64,000 bases of DNA from Druceiella hillmani (taxonomy: Eukaryota; Arthropoda; Insecta; Lepidoptera; Hepialidae), in the NCBI GenBank assembly GCA_039881145.1, contig JAYKKI010000013.1:42055501-42119500 (forward strand). The letters run 5' to 3'. Made by a program: the position numbers and the translations under genes. Shown here piece by piece: positions 1-12,921 of this stretch. Position 1 is the first letter of the stretch, and each line of letters begins with the position of its first letter. Below the pieces are notes generated by a model. It did no database searches and had not been told where the DNA came from. It worked only from the letters and a program-made list of their open reading frames with translations.

Positions 1-399
1 CTGCAACAATACTACAAACCTTTGTCAGCCAACAAAGGGCTGCTCCTTTGACAGGATTTAACACTTCATTATGCAATTGTGGGGGGATTAAATTGTTCGT
101 ACAGGATTATTGTTATTGTGCTCCTTGCGGGGCTGTTGTGCAACTGAAGGGGCGGATTAGCGTTTGGGGTTTAGGGTTGTATTACGTACGATGGTCAGTA
201 TCGATAAAAGTACGTAATTTGGAAAATTAAATTACAGCCGCCTCCTAACTGACAAAGTAATTTTCGTTGGCACAAAAAAATCTTTTATGAATTATTTTCC
301 ACCATTAAATTATAGAAAAACAAAGAAAACATTATGAAAAAACAAACAGGTGATTATGCATTATTTTAAAAAAACACATTAGTGACAATGATACAGAAA
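1..399. other. Unassigned left edge
   Basis: I see no recognisable gene or repeat here. The stretch around 130-180 is richer in G than its surroundings, but the short ORF over it has no recognisable motif. The right end runs into a decayed mariner copy. Confidence 0.3.
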
Positions 400-1000
400 A
401 TTAGATTTGTATGGTTTATGGAAACGTTGCTACCAGTGTTCAAACAGTTCGTGGTTGATTAAGAAATTTCGATCCAGTAATTTTAATCTGGAAAATGTGA
501 CCGCCCAAATTCAGAAAAATGGACCTCATAAAGCCACAGTCGAAGAAAATGGTGAGGGTTCTGATAAAGTTTCGAGAAATAGCCGATGCCTCCTAAAATC
601 CGCGAACAGTTCATAATCATTTGACAAAGATGTGTTGTTTTATAATATAATAATAAATGAAGATGAAAGTTGGATTATGAAAATACTCAGCATAAATGCT
701 CTTATAATAATAACATTAAAGAGGCTTTAATTCATTTTATTTTGATTGGTGGGATTAAACGGGGTTAGTTCAGGACGTTGCTTCTGTAAAGTGAAATGAT
801 TTAACAAAGTAGCCCTTTAAAATAGATGAATTTATAGAAGCAATCACCAGAAAATGGCAAATAGGGCTGGACAGATGAGGCGTTCTTCCCAACAATATTC
901 CGCAAAACCCTATGAATTGTTATAGAAATGAGATCTTTCACCTCATTCTCCAGATTACCGACTAGCCTAAGAGCATTTCTTTAAATATAGATGAACGATA
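400..1000 (+). pseudogene. Decayed mariner transposase remnant
   Basis: Reading all three forward frames together gives pieces of a Tc1/mariner-type transposase in the correct order. Near 455-515 the frame reads WLIKKFRSSNFNLEN, which resembles the 'WF.KFRSGDFDLE' end of the mariner helix-turn-helix region. Near 655-680 it reads IINEDESWIM, resembling the 'ITGDEKW' block that holds the first catalytic Asp. Near 935-970 it reads SPHSPDYRLA, resembling the 'HPPYSPDLAP' block. Stops and frameshifts separate the blocks, so this is a dead copy. No terminal inverted repeats were found. The family is well supported by block order; the subfamily is not resolved. Confidence 0.5.
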
Positions 1001-1437
1001 TTACACCATCAAGTTCCGTACTGCGCTTCCGGCCGCTATACATTTTATTCAAAGTGTTTCGCAGCTGTTTTGACACTTCATAACACAGCTTCCAGTATGC
1101 TGAAGTCTTAGCAAATTCTGATTTTTACATAAAAGACACTTATATTGGTTATAACGTGTTATAATTTAAAGTTTGTATCTATATTCATTTCCGAGATATT
1201 TGACGTTAAACATCAATAGTTCTAGCTTGCTCACTCATTCATTAACTGACAACCTCAAAACCTGTAGGTCAATTCCAGAAGAGCTAGGATCTTGAAATAA
1301 GGTACAAGTATAGGGTTTAGTAGTGCAATTGTTAGCTAGAATTGAAAATGAAGTTTATTTTAGCATATCTGTTAGTGGAACCCAATGCGTAGTATGTTTA
1401 AATGGCCTTGTATATGTATTATAGTAACGATTGTGGT

Positions 1438-2036
1438 TCTAGCAAATATGAAGTAAATCAGATCTATTTAAGATTATATATTTGCACAGTATTTCTACTC
1501 TCATACTCTCTTTGACAAACTAATTTTGTTTTGCTATCAAGGAAATATTCATAATATTACATAATTTGATTACAATAATCGAATGACAACTTTAGTTTCG
1601 TTGAATGAATTGGATGGATTTTGTCTTTAATCTCTAGCAAATGTTAAGTAAATAAATAAATTAGGTCCACTTAGTATTATGTATTTGCATAGTATTTCTA
1701 TTTTCATACTCTCTTTGTAAAACGAATTTTGTTTTGCTGGCAAGGAAATATTCATAACATTACATAATTTGATTACAATAACCGAATAACAACTTTGGTT
1801 TCGTTGAATGAATTGGATGGATTTTGTCTTTAATCTCTAGCAAATGTTAAGTAAATAAATAAATCAGGTCCACTTAGAATTATATATTTGCATAGTATTT
1901 ATATTCTCATACTCTCTTTAAAAAACGAATTTGTTTTGCTAGCAAGGAAAAATTCATAATATTACAAAATTTTATTACAATATTTGAAAAACAACTTTGG
2001 TTTCATTCAAAATAATTGGATGAATTTTATCTTTAA
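1438..2036. repeat. Tandem repeat, three ~200-bp units
   Basis: Three head-to-tail units begin with 'tctagcaaat' at about 1438, 1633 and 1836 (spacing 195 and 203). Each contains 'catactctcttt', 'gctagcaaggaaa' and 'tttcgttgaatgaattgga'. The third unit is the most diverged and loses similarity near 2036. No coding content was seen. Confidence 0.85.
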
Positions 2037-3660
2037 GGAGATTATTGGATTATTTTCATACTGCAAATGTAGTCGCATGAGGTAAAACAGTACCTACGTA
2101 CTATGAAGCATTTGATCGCTGAAGAAACTGGATTTTTATATATTGATGCTGGTTAGCTGCCTGCCCTTAGTGTAATTCATGGCCAGGTCATGTCTTATCT
2201 TATTCTGTGTAGGGAAGTACTGATTACACTTTCAGATTCAACATTGGGCAGTAAAAAAATCTTGTTTACAGTTGTGACCAATGCGACCAAAATTGTCTTA
2301 GAAAAATTAAATAATATGAATGGATAACGACCGTGTATAGCTAAAATAAAAATGTTGAAGAACCCGATAAAATAATAGGAAAACAATAAACAAAAGGAAA
2401 AGTTAAAATCTAGTTAAAAGAACAGCATTATCGAATTTATATTAGTCATGATACCATAAAGAAACTGGACAAAAACAAGTGAAATATCATCAAAAGTACT
2501 AGTACAAAAGGAAACAAAGTGTTCTTTCAAAATGTTGTCGTAACAATTAGTGAAATAAAAACAGCTAAGTTCTTGCATTGCTTTGCTAGAAAATTGTAGA
2601 TTGGGTTAAAGCTGTTATGTCTAGATTTATTGTAAATTATATCTGTCACCATATTGAACTCGATAGTAATACTTATCACTCTACCGCTTTGCCATATGAT
2701 AGGATTGACAAAACCATTACAATTTTCTCTTAGCATAACTCTCGTTGGTTTATCTGAAAACTATCCACTACAGTATAATTTAATAAATTCTAATACAATA
2801 CTATTGTATATTTATTATTTCTTGTATATTCCGGCCAGGCGCACTAACCAATGCTACGATCGGGCGGTCGTGTGTTCGTAACCCCTGGCATAACAACCGG
2901 CGGCCCCAAAAAGGGTCACTTAACGGCATGTAAGAGGGGTCACGATTTGAAAAAATCACGATGCTGCAGAATCAACTAAATATAAACATAGAAAATGTGC
3001 CATAAATGTCTGTTTTCAAAAGCTTTGAAACAGCATTTATAGATAGATTACCTAAAAATTACCAAATGAACTTCCAGACGTATTTTTCAAAATCTGAATA
3101 TTTTTATCTCAAAATGTCGATTTATTTAACATCGATATTACTCTAATTTAACATAGACATCACTTCGTTGTGAAGATGATTGTAAAAGGTGCCAGGACCC
3201 ATAATCCCGGGGCGTTGATGTGTCCAAATGAGCTGCGTGATAAGGATTTTTTGTTCCAAAATCCCCTGGGACGGGACGACATGCCTGGAATGTCTGTTTC
3301 ATTATTCTGTTCATTGATTGTTGCCATATTTTCGCTGTTCGCTTAGTGCGAGTTTGCTTCGTCGGTACATTAATTTAATAATATTTCTACTTATTTAAAT
3401 TGCTTAAATATATTTAACCCGCCGTCATAGAAGTTGGGTTGTAATGAACTGGTACATTTTGAATTTTGATTATTTTTTAAATTAACTGGATGTTGCTGAA
3501 ATTCTCAGTAGTTTAGTGTCCTCTCTAGATCGCTTAACGATTTATAATGAAGCATGTACGAAATTTATTTGACCTAAAGAAGAAATGTATACATATGTAA
3601 AAAATAACATAACTATTTTTCATAAAGACGAGTTTTGTCACAAAGTGAGTATATTCGTAG
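2037..3660. other. Unassigned AT-rich DNA
   Basis: Only short chance ORFs are present. A GC-richer patch at about 2830-2935 has a box-B-like 'gtgttcgtaaccc' and could be an old tRNA-derived SINE, but I could not find a matching box A on the same strand. Another GC-richer patch at 3190-3300 is unrecognised. Confidence 0.3.
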
Positions 3661-4303
3661 CAAAGTTGTACTATATCAGTATTTCTTCGTAGTAGGTAAC
3701 CCTGTTACGAGTATGTAAAAATACTAGGTATAACTGTTACGAAATACTAGGCTGTACGCGGTACGCATACTTGCTTATCGGGTATTCAATTACGAGTAAG
3801 CGACGTAAACAAATTGATATAAAGTAATAAATTTACTTATAAAGTATCGGAATTTGCAGCAGTGTCTGTCTTTATACAACGATGCTACATGAGATATATT
3901 ACTATTTTATACAAGATTAGGACTGTCTACCGTAGAAAGAACTGTGTAGCTATGTATACTAGTCAAAATGAACTCTGATGTTATATAAAACGATTATATT
4001 TTTACGTCTATCGCATTTCAAAAATTTTTTCAACACTTTCAGGTATTGGCCATTAAACTAAACTTAAAAAAATGAAAAAGAAAACATTAAAAAAATGAAA
4101 AAGAAAATAAAAAACTAACGGTTGCTGTACGAAATGCTGATTTAAAATTTAAGTCACAACTATATACGAAATAATTTTTTATCAATTTTAATTAACGTTT
4201 TGCACTATACTTTGAATATTAAGAGTTTGGCTAAAAAAAAGAAAATCTCTTTTAACTTTCTAAATATCCTCATAATTTCTTTTCTCATAAAACCTTTTGT
4301 CAT

Positions 4304-4690
4304 GGGCCTTCAGAGTCTGTGAATGAGCATATGTATACCAAATGTCGATACCCAACGAAGTTTAGATGTACCTACTAGAGACACCTAGTATGAAGCAAGC
4401 ACAAAATATGAGTATATGGAATACCAACTTGTCCAGAGGTGATCTGTGATGAATACGAGTCTATTACGTGCAACGTTTTCTGTTTCATTCCTTCCTACGG
4501 GCCTTCAGAGACTGTGAATGAGTTTAACATAAAACCTTTTTTTCAACGGAGTTTAGATATACCTACAAGAGACACCTAGTATGAAGCAAGCACAAAATAC
4601 GAGTATACGGAATACTAACTTGTCCAAGAGTAAGACCTGTTATGAATGTGAGTCTATTACGTGGAACGTTTTCTATTTCATTCTTTTCTA
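4304..4690. repeat. Direct duplication inside left foldback arm
   Basis: Two units start with 'gggccttcagag' at 4304 and 4499 (period 195). Both contain 'cacctagtatgaagcaagca' and end near 'tgtttcattc/tatttcattc'. The right arm of the foldback has only one corresponding unit. Confidence 0.8.
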
Positions 4691-4986
4691 AGAATGGATT
4701 TATATGACGAACGGGATAGCTTGTGTACGTTCGTAATCGCTTTGTTTCTTTTACTCTTATAGTAGATGAGTCATTACGAACAGAGACAGAATGGTTGCGT
4801 ATTTTGTAAAAGGTATCTTTGGAATGTCATACGCTAGTATTTAAGTTCCGCGCAAATTCTTTATGCTCGTACTTCTATAAAAATATTTCAAGTATGAGTA
4901 GAACTTGCACTAACATGCTTCCGTACACATTTAGACATTTATAAATAGTTAAGGGCGCATAGTATTTTTATTAAATTTTTCACAAA

Positions 4987-5100
<114 letters not shown>

Positions 5101-5141
5101 TTACAGGCGTAAAATCATGATGCATATTTGAAAAAATATAA

Positions 5142-5162
5142 GATCTGGGATTATCCCAGATC
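5142..5162. repeat. Small perfect hairpin
   Basis: Arms GATCTGGGA and TCCCAGATC are perfectly complementary (9 bp) with loop TTA. No following T-run or other terminator-like context. Confidence 0.6.
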
Positions 5163-5194
5163 AGTCAATAATATATAACATATATTATGTCAAA

Positions 5195-5312
5195 TTTCAA
5201 GTTTCTACGTCACATATTTTTTGGGAAAATTAGCCGTGAAAGATACTGACAAACAGATACGTGAGTAATATTTTAAGGGATGTTCATTTTGAGGTACGAA
5301 ACCCTAAAAAAT
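5195..5312 (+). mobile_element. LINE-type 3'-end repeat fragment
   Basis: Contains 'gacaaacagatacgtgag' followed by 'ttttgaggtacgaaaccct' and an A-run. This is the terminal part of an interspersed repeat I recognise as very common in lepidopteran genomes (…cagacag…gggttccgttttt…ggtacggaaccctaaaa). Orientation + places the A-rich end at the 3' side. Confidence 0.6.
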
Positions 5313-6795
5313 CTATCTAACATAATCTCACATCACAGCTAATCACACTCATTATATTTGTAAACACAATAATTTATTTCTTATCAAACTAACAGCGTAC
5401 GGGTATAATATGTTAAGATTATTTTACAATGTAGAAAGGGTATTAAACAGTGATGCCAATGATAAGGAAAAAAATCTGGTAAAAAATAAGCTTGAACAAA
5501 TCGTGTGTTACTTCTATTATTGGTAAATAAATTAACTCTTATATATCAGTCAATACGCGTGATATAAATAAAGAAAAAAACGAAACAATTTTTTACAACT
5601 TTCGTTCCAATACAATATTACATTTCATAAAAAAGTATTACTTTATTAAAAATAAATCAACTTTAAAGTTTGGCTCCAATAATAATATCCATGTGTGGCG
5701 TGTAATATCCATGTTTTATAAATTCCAGGATATGGTAGATGGTCAAAATTAAGAGAGTAATTCGCCCGGGAGAACTCCGGAAAACCACAGGATTGATAGT
5801 CCCAGCTTTAATTTTATCTACTGAATTTCGGCAAAATTCGGCAACTAGCTCCAAAAATAATCGAAATTCAAAATATTTCGAGCCGTTATGATCCAATTGC
5901 AATTAGATGTGGGGCGTATGTACTGTAATCCTTATGAGAAGGAAGTACATGCGTGGAACGGACGTACCAGCGTATGAAATTCCACGGATACCTGTTACAA
6001 AATACGCAGCTTTCTCTCTCTGTTTGAATGACTCTACTACTATAAGAGTAAATGAAACAAAACGATTACGGACGTATGCAAGGTATCCCGTTTATCATGT
6101 GAATCCCTTCTTAGGAAAAAGTGAGACAAAAAACGTTCCACGTAATAGGCTCATATTCGTAACCCATTATGCTCTTGGAAAAGCCAGTATCTTATACACT
6201 CGTACTTTATGTTTGCTTCATTTTATGCGTTCTCTATTTTTTCTAAAGTCCACTGCGTATCGATATTTGGACCGCAAATTTTCATTCATTATCCCTGAAG
6301 GCCGCGACAAAAGGTTTTGTAAGAACAATAACCGTTCGATTTTTATTTAGTTTCATTCCAATAAGTGAAAGGCCAAAATATTACAACATAGGAAGTCCCG
6401 TACGTCATAAGCAAAAAAATGTTGAATACTTTATGACGAGTGTATACGTTATGTATTCCCGACAGTACACCTGACAATTAAGTATGCGTGCCGCGTGCGG
6501 CCTAGTATTTTGTAACAGGTGTAAGTACCTATTATTTTACATACTCGTAACAGGATCTACTAGTACGAAAAAACACTGATATTGTACACCTCTAATTTCA
6601 ATAACGACCGGTTAATTTTTGCTTGCCGATTTATTTAGTTATAAGAGCATTATGTAAAAACTACTAAATAGATAAGGATGTTTTTTTTTTAAATTGTTTC
6701 CTGTATATAAATTAATGTATGAATTATCTTGTTGAAACGCCAAAAGTTGAAAAATATATATCTGTTTATATAAATAGTATATAGATTTCTATATT

Positions 6796-6856
6796 AACTT
6801 ATGTAAAAATACTAGGTACGTATACCTGTTACTAAATACTAGACTGCACATAATTA
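6796..6856. repeat. Partial extra copy of the foldback arm
   Basis: The sequence 'tatgtaaaaatactaggta' then 'cctgttactaaatactagactgcac' matches the outer part of the left arm near 3712-3760, in the same orientation. It shows the arm sequence is a dispersed repeat rather than unique to the foldback. Confidence 0.6.
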
Positions 6857-6859
6857 CAT

Positions 6860-7904
6860 TTTAATGTTTCTAGATGTATTGCTTAATGCGTATCGAAAGA
6901 TTAAGATGTGGTGATATGATAAATATATTAAATGTTGACATAGTCAAAATCGGGTGAGAAATGAAAAAGAATATCGGCCTACTGATGACACAATACAATT
7001 GGTAATTGACTAAATGTCTCAAATCTACAATGCTTATGAGAATGAAGACGTTGGCAAAAATCCCAGTAACTAATAACGCAACATATAAAAATTAAATTAA
7101 CTATGTCTGGATGATATTATGTTTCAATAAAGGACGGTAAAATCGTATAAAATTGTGAAACGTCATAACAAGCTGCTATGACGTCAGTCAACCTAAAGAC
7201 CCTAACTGATTTGCCTCGAACGTTACAACTAGGAACACAAAAACAGATTTATAAAGGTAATACAGTTCCAACTTGTACAGGTGAATTAGGTTATAGTAAT
7301 TCATATGTACTCAGTATTCAATGTAACAGATAAAAAAGCATTCTGCAAACTGTAACTGTTACACTTAACTTCTGTTACAAGTTGGGGTTGCTTTACAGCT
7401 TATGTAACCTATGCGCGTTATTATAAAATTGGTAACAACACTGTAACCCATTGCACAGTTGTAAGATTTATGACGAGTCGCGGGGCGGTTACATCTTATT
7501 TATATAATATAATATAACTGTTTCACGTTAATTCTGTACCAGTTGTTTATAGGTTAGTGTTACAAACAAATAAAACAGTGTCAAAATACTTTCGAACGAT
7601 AACATTTATGTTCCCATTACAACCAGCTAGCCAGATCTAGCTGAGTTATAAAAATATCATCATGACACAGCCGGACATGGCTAAGCATACCACAACACCT
7701 GCTTCCCTATTCTCTTGATATTACCACCGTATAAATGTGGATTTTAGAAGAGGCTCTCGGGAACATACAGAAAACATATATCTCGCTATTGGCCGGATGC
7801 GAATCACAGAGTGGGGATAGCGAAATCGACCGCAGCGCTCGCTGTGGCAGAAATGCAAATATCTAAAGGCTCCTGTTAAATATTATCATAGGTAATATAA
7901 TTTA

Positions 7905-7950
<46 letters not shown>

Positions 7951-9505
7951 AATGTTTACTTCTGGAGCCCGTGCTGTTTATTAAAAATGCGAATTTCACT
8001 GATGTCTTAATGAAAGAATATACATAAAAAACAATGTATTTAAAAAAATAGGTCTCAGTATTCATTATTTTATTATGAAAAATTTATTGGATAAAAATAA
8101 TTACAATAATAGCTCCATTGATTATATTGCAATTTTTTCACTATTTTCGCTTTAAATTTATAATTAGATATTACATATTTACCAAACATGTAAATATCAA
8201 TGGTGATGTTAAGAGAAAAAGTTTAATAAGTAATTAATAACAATTTGAAAAAGATGACGTCATCTCACATTCATTTTGTTATTAAATCTTTAGCTTATGA
8301 TTTTTTTAATTGTAAATTAATAATGGGGAACAAATGTATTTTAGCAGCAATGGGAATTCACTGTTTATCAACATAGTTTAAAAAATTTGTATATCATTAA
8401 CTAAATATTTAAAGGTCATAATTATTTATCTTTTTAATACTTTGTAAATCTTAATAATGTTATTATAAACATTTCTCTTTGGATGTTTGTTGAGTGTGTG
8501 GTACCTAAGTATATAGTTATAAATTTGAAGTGAAAATATTTAAATACACTTCAGCAATAATAAAACGAAGATATTTATTGGAAGTAATTTTCTTAAGATC
8601 AGTTTTTGCAAGACTGAGTCGTATCTTCTAAATACGTCATTTTTTATGTAAATCTTTTAACTTAAAAAATCACTCAAATTAATATTTTTGCTATACTGAA
8701 CTCATATCTAATTTTTTATGCATTTACAGAAAATTTTCTTAATATGACACGATAGTTATTCTGTGTTAAATTCTAAAGAATTAATTCAAGAAATAACAAA
8801 TCATAATTTTACAGATTTCTAATATTGAATTGGTAATTAGATAAAAATGAAATGGATATAGCTGATATAAAATGCATTCCGCCTGACATTGTTTGTGGTT
8901 GTAATGTTATAATATGGGTTATTTTACACATTTTGTTGAACTTAAAATATACGTTTATTATATTTTCTGGGTATTAGTTAATAAAATCATTTATTTAGAT
9001 ATTTTCCGTTATTTTTATATTATTCACGTAAACAGAGCCGTTAATTTGAAGCGTACTAATAAAATTGAAGCGCCTATAAAGCTGCAGACGCTAGGCGGCG
9101 CTGATGTCACGAAGTTCACAGCGCCATATTAGAAATACTTTCAATAACTATGTGTCAATGCTAGTGCAGTTTTGTTCTTAAGAAATGGATACAAATATAA
9201 AATACGGGTTCCAGCCAACAAATGACTCTAACAATCCTTAGCGGAATATGAGAAAGTACCATTGACAAAAGGGAGGGATTATTTAAGGTAAGCCATGTTA
9301 TAAATGTGGCAGAATTCAATTCTCAAGTAGAGGTTAAACATATCGATTAAGGAGTTACACAAACAAGAATTACAAACAAGTACAATGTAAATTTGTTGGT
9401 ATGTAATGCTCGATTGTAATTATTATGCGACTACACATTAAACAAGCATAATATGTAAAGGAACGCTTCAGGGAATTAAATTAGTCACTGTTTTACTTAA
9501 TTTAT
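6860..9505. other. Unassigned AT-rich DNA with microsatellite
   Basis: No gene recognised. A (TA)n tract lies at 7907-7948. Between about 7260 and 7450 the trinucleotide-like words 'gtaac' and 'gttac' recur many times without a regular period. The rest is very AT-rich with short chance ORFs. Confidence 0.4.
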
Positions 9506-9823
9506 TTGAAATACATGCACTATCGAAATGACAATAGATCAAACATAAATAAATCACAACAGCGTAAACAAAAGTTTCTTAATTTATCACCAGATGACGC
9601 TGATAACACGTTACATGGTCCTTTACAGGACTTGTTAACGTCAGCCGAAACTGTAATTGTGTGGACAGTTTTATATTTCTCATTTCAATATTATATTATT
9701 AAACGGTTACTCCGGACATACTTTCTGGCGAAACGTAAGCCTTTACTAGATTTTTTTTGTGTTGTTGCAATAAATCGTATTGTTTTTGATGTAGAAACGT
9801 CTATTCGGTCGTTACGAATGTGA
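9506..9823 (+). CDS. Unrecognised 105-codon ORF, doubtful gene
   Basis: The frame opens at an ATG and stays open for 105 codons. The first half is polar and basic (SNINKSQQRKQKFLNLSPDD), the middle has a hydrophobic stretch (TVIVWTVLYFSFQYYII), and the end is basic. I recognise no family. It is one of the longer non-repetitive frames in the window and lies upstream of a small Lys/Arg-rich ORF at 10154. It may be part of an old transposon. No splice, promoter or polyadenylation context was identified, so chance opening remains likely. Confidence 0.2.
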   Translation: MKYMHYRNDNRSNINKSQQRKQKFLNLSPDDADNTLHGPLQDLLTSAETVIVWTVLYFSFQYYIIKRLLRTYFLAKRKPLLDFFCVVAINRIVFDVETSIRSLRM

Positions 9824-10153
9824 TAGCCAATCGAATTTTTTGTGCTACAAAATATGTACAGATTTCAATCGCTAATACCTACGAGATTAATAAAGCGTGG
9901 ACGATGACAATAAATAAACCCACAACGGATAGAGTATGTCTGTCGGTATTTGCCATGTGTCATTTGGTTTGCCTGTGACGTTATTGGACTAGTGTAGGCG
10001 CGTGATTGTTGAGTATTAGCGTTATGTAAAGTAATAAATTAGTGTAGCGTAAAAACGCGTTTAACTGGGATGTTGATTTGGATGTCCTTATGAAGAGCTT
10101 AAGGAGCACTAGATTCAAATTAGACATTAAAGATATTTAGATATGATTCTCAT

Positions 10154-10282
10154 ATGAATCGTAAATATGCTCGGAATTACAGAAAACACAAATCAGAGGA
10201 AATTTTGGGTCAAAAGGAATCGAAGAAGTCTAAAAAGTCTAGGGCCGAGCAAATGCGAGATCTACGAAAGCGTCAAGCATGA
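10154..10282 (+). CDS. Small Lys/Arg-rich ORF, transposon-like
   Basis: An ATG-started 42-codon frame ends with TGA. About 17 of 42 residues are Lys or Arg. The segment KKSRAEQMRDLRKRQ resembles the basic 'AERMREYRARK' block I associate with N-terminal regions of insect transposon-encoded proteins; that association is from memory and weak. Downstream, at 10300-10600, are repeated 'gtgctacg' words that look like an interspersed repeat. It is more likely a fragment of a mobile element than a host microprotein. Confidence 0.3.
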   Translation: MNRKYARNYRKHKSEEILGQKESKKSKKSRAEQMRDLRKRQA

Positions 10283-11404
10283 AATGAAAAAGCGACGTAA
10301 AGCAATTACGCAGCTGGACCATCGGACATACAGCTTCCACCGATAGTCCAAACGGATTATGTGCAGGCGTTATTGGGAGGCAAAACAATGATAAGATATA
10401 GATCGATGGCATAACGACAGCGCCGACGAGAATGTATTGCGGTCACCAAATATCGTCGTATTCTACGTTCTACGTTGCTACATAGGGCATCTACGTGCTA
10501 CGTCAGTGGAGGGTGCTACGGTAGACTAAGATGTTATTGAGCACAAAACCGTACGTGCTATCGAGACTCGATGTGCTACAGCCCTGCTGGACTCCCATTG
10601 AAAAACGCAAATATATTTATTAGGCGCGGCAAACCAAATTGTAAGCGAACCCAATTTCCAAAGAGAATAGTAATTAAATTACATAATACGAAACACTTGT
10701 TATGATTTTATCGCAACGTTTTCACGAAAAATCTACTTCGCGGACCCGAACTGCGTCTTTCGATGTTTTTTTATGATTTTATACCTGAAAAGCTCATGGC
10801 TGTTTTCGCTAGAAACCGTTTGAGATAGAAAATTAAAATTTGACACCGCAATAAAACATATTAACTCGCACTTATCTGAACAGCTAAGAATACAAAATAA
10901 TTGGAGGATGGTGAAGCAAATTATGTAATTGACTCTTTCTTAAATTTAATATCTAGTATTTATATTAATTATATTTATTAATTTTAGCTTTAGTTGTTCC
11001 AATGGCTCCCTGAATACATACAACATAAAATTATGGAAAAATATTTTTGTGGCCCTCATTACTAGTCCTTTAAAACGATACAATATATGGATTAAAAAAA
11101 AGTGTTTAGAGTACTGAAAGCACCACCCCTAAAATGTTCACAAGAATATTTTGAGGATTAACTATTGAGAAATGTGCGGTTATTATGTTCTATTGCTATG
11201 CCAAATTTTAAGGATATACATTAAATGGTTTCTGAAAAAAAGCTGTAACTAGCGAACAGGTAGACATGCTAGTGATCTTACAAGATATCCACTTTTCGTT
11301 TTGATGTAGAAAATCTTAAAACCTAGCTCATGCCTCGATAGAGAGTTAAAAAAATCGGGTTAGAATAGGATTTTAAAAAAATTGAGCGCATGCAAAACGG
11401 TACA
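10283..11404. other. Unassigned, with a 'gctacg'-word repeat patch
   Basis: From about 10450 to 10600 the words 'ctacgt', 'gtgctac' and 'gctacg' recur irregularly, and local GC is higher than in the flanks. The remainder is AT-rich with nothing recognised. Confidence 0.35.
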
Positions 11405-12075
11405 CGTGACGAAAGTGAAACTTTTTTGGTGATCGAAAGCTCGATTTTAGAATATATAGTAAGGGGTAAAACGGCAGAAGGGGACAGAAAAAATATATAC
11501 TAAATTCGTATAAGAAGTTTTTAATACTATACACTTATAAAAAATAATAAAATGTCATTTCAAATCGACGTAACCATCTAATAAAATCTACATAAAAACT
11601 TACATAGACAATTGTAAATTTAGAAAATAGTACCAAAACACGGCTAAATGCAGTTGAAGTAAGTGGGGATGTTTTGCTCATGTTTTCAATTATATTTACG
11701 ACAACTATATATGCTGGTTCATGCAGATTTATAAATAAATTAAGTACATATTCTTGTTAGTCTTGTAATGGACAAAGTTTACAGTGCATAGACAGATAAA
11801 TAAATCGACAAAATTTTGACAGTTTACTTTTGACACACATAACGTAGAAAACAGCTGATGGCAATGGTGGACGCTATTACATTTCTTGTCTTATTCTATC
11901 GTGTTCATCTATCTCTCAGTTGTTAGCTAAGTACATATTTTCCATTGTTCTTGCAATAGATTCGTTACAGTCATACGTTACAGCCAAAACGTTGCATGAA
12001 AACGTTGTATAAAAACGTTACATAAAATTCGACGTGACGTTTTACTCTTATCGCGCCTAAAGAATTTTCATTTAA
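11405..12075. mobile_element. TIR-like element, short copy
   Basis: Starts with 'gaaagtgaaacttttttgg' and ends with 'cgcgcctaaagaattttcatt', whose reverse complement has a similar start, so the ends look like degenerate terminal inverted repeats. The body matches 23045-23475 and 24150-24325: shared landmarks are 'aaaacggca', 'cttgtaatggac', 'ttttgacacacataacg', 'acatttcttgtctt' and 'cgtgttcatctatctctc'. This copy lacks the ~674-bp central block present in the other. No ORF is conserved. The family resembles common lepidopteran repeats by recall. Confidence 0.65.
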
Positions 12076-12365
12076 AAACAACTGAAAATATTTATGAAAA
12101 CAGCAAAATACTAAATTTTATTCAAATTTGTCCAACCATTTGGGCTTAATTTCATGTTTTTTATGTCCTCTTATAAATCCAATATAATCAATATCTATCA
12201 AAAACTTGAATTAGAATTTTTAATGATTACAATCCTTCATTCTCTATGCCACTTGAAAGTAAAAACAGAAGTTTTAACAGAGAAAAACTCTTCTGACCTT
12301 TGTAAGAAACCAATTAGATTATTAAATACAACCGTGTCGATTTAAATTTTTTAAACTTATCAACC

Positions 12366-12467
12366 ATGAGAATAATAATAAAGTTGGTAGCACTCGTATA
12401 TGTCGCCTGTTTAATAGTCATTTTGACAAAAAAGCTAACGAAAAACGATCGAAAAGAGCATAACTAA
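12366..12467 (+). CDS. 33-aa ORF with a single membrane segment
   Basis: The ATG sits in 'atcaaccATGa', a good insect initiation context. The product is MRIIIKLVALVYVACLIVIL followed by the basic tail TKKLTKNDRKEHN and a TAA stop. The shape (short basic N-terminus, about 16 hydrophobic residues, then a Lys-rich tail) is that of a signal anchor or a type-II membrane protein start. It could be a first exon, but no GT donor lies in frame before the stop. Nothing around it confirms expression; chance is possible in AT-rich DNA. Confidence 0.3.
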   Translation: MRIIIKLVALVYVACLIVILTKKLTKNDRKEHN

Positions 12468-12903
12468 CCCTACTAAAATAATCACACCCCTCAAACAGCG
12501 GGGGTCTTCCAAGCCGGACAAATTGGCACCCGAAACTGAAGGGCTGTTGAGAGCTCACATTTCAATCACCTCGTTTAAGGATTATCCGCAGCGGCAGTTG
12601 TCTCTGCTTAGACCCTTGATGTTTGCTTTATTAACTGAATGGGTAATAATATTGCGAATGCTAGGTGAGGGTTGAGAGGGCGAGTATTTATTTTCACAGC
12701 GGGTAGACAATTGTTTATAACAAAATGCTAATAACAAATCGGTGCTAAATTCTATTTTTAGGATTTCGTACCTCAAAACTGCTTTTAGTACCATATTTTC
12801 GGCTCTATAAAATCAGTAAAAATCTGTGAAACCCCACATTTCCATCCCCGCCTTTTTATCAATACCTTCTAGAATTTAAAGTAAAATACAGTAATAAGAA
12901 AAT

Positions 12904-12921
12904 TTCAAGAAATTTCTTGAT
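12904..12921. promoter_or_regulatory. Heat-shock-element-like motif
   Basis: Inverted TTC/GAA units are spaced perfectly: TTC at 12904, GAA at 12909, TTC at 12914, and GAt at 12919. This fits the nGAAn array bound by heat-shock factor. No gene start is evident nearby, and AT-rich DNA gives such motifs by chance. Confidence 0.25.

Noticed and set aside
2843..2905. tRNA gene or tRNA-derived SINE
   Set aside because: A box-B-like word is on the plus strand, but the only box-A-like word ('gtagcattggttagtgc') reads on the minus strand, and no cloverleaf can be drawn.
5907..6350. 147-codon ORF
   Set aside because: It is the antisense reading of the right arm of the foldback repeat; the homologous left arm does not preserve the frame.
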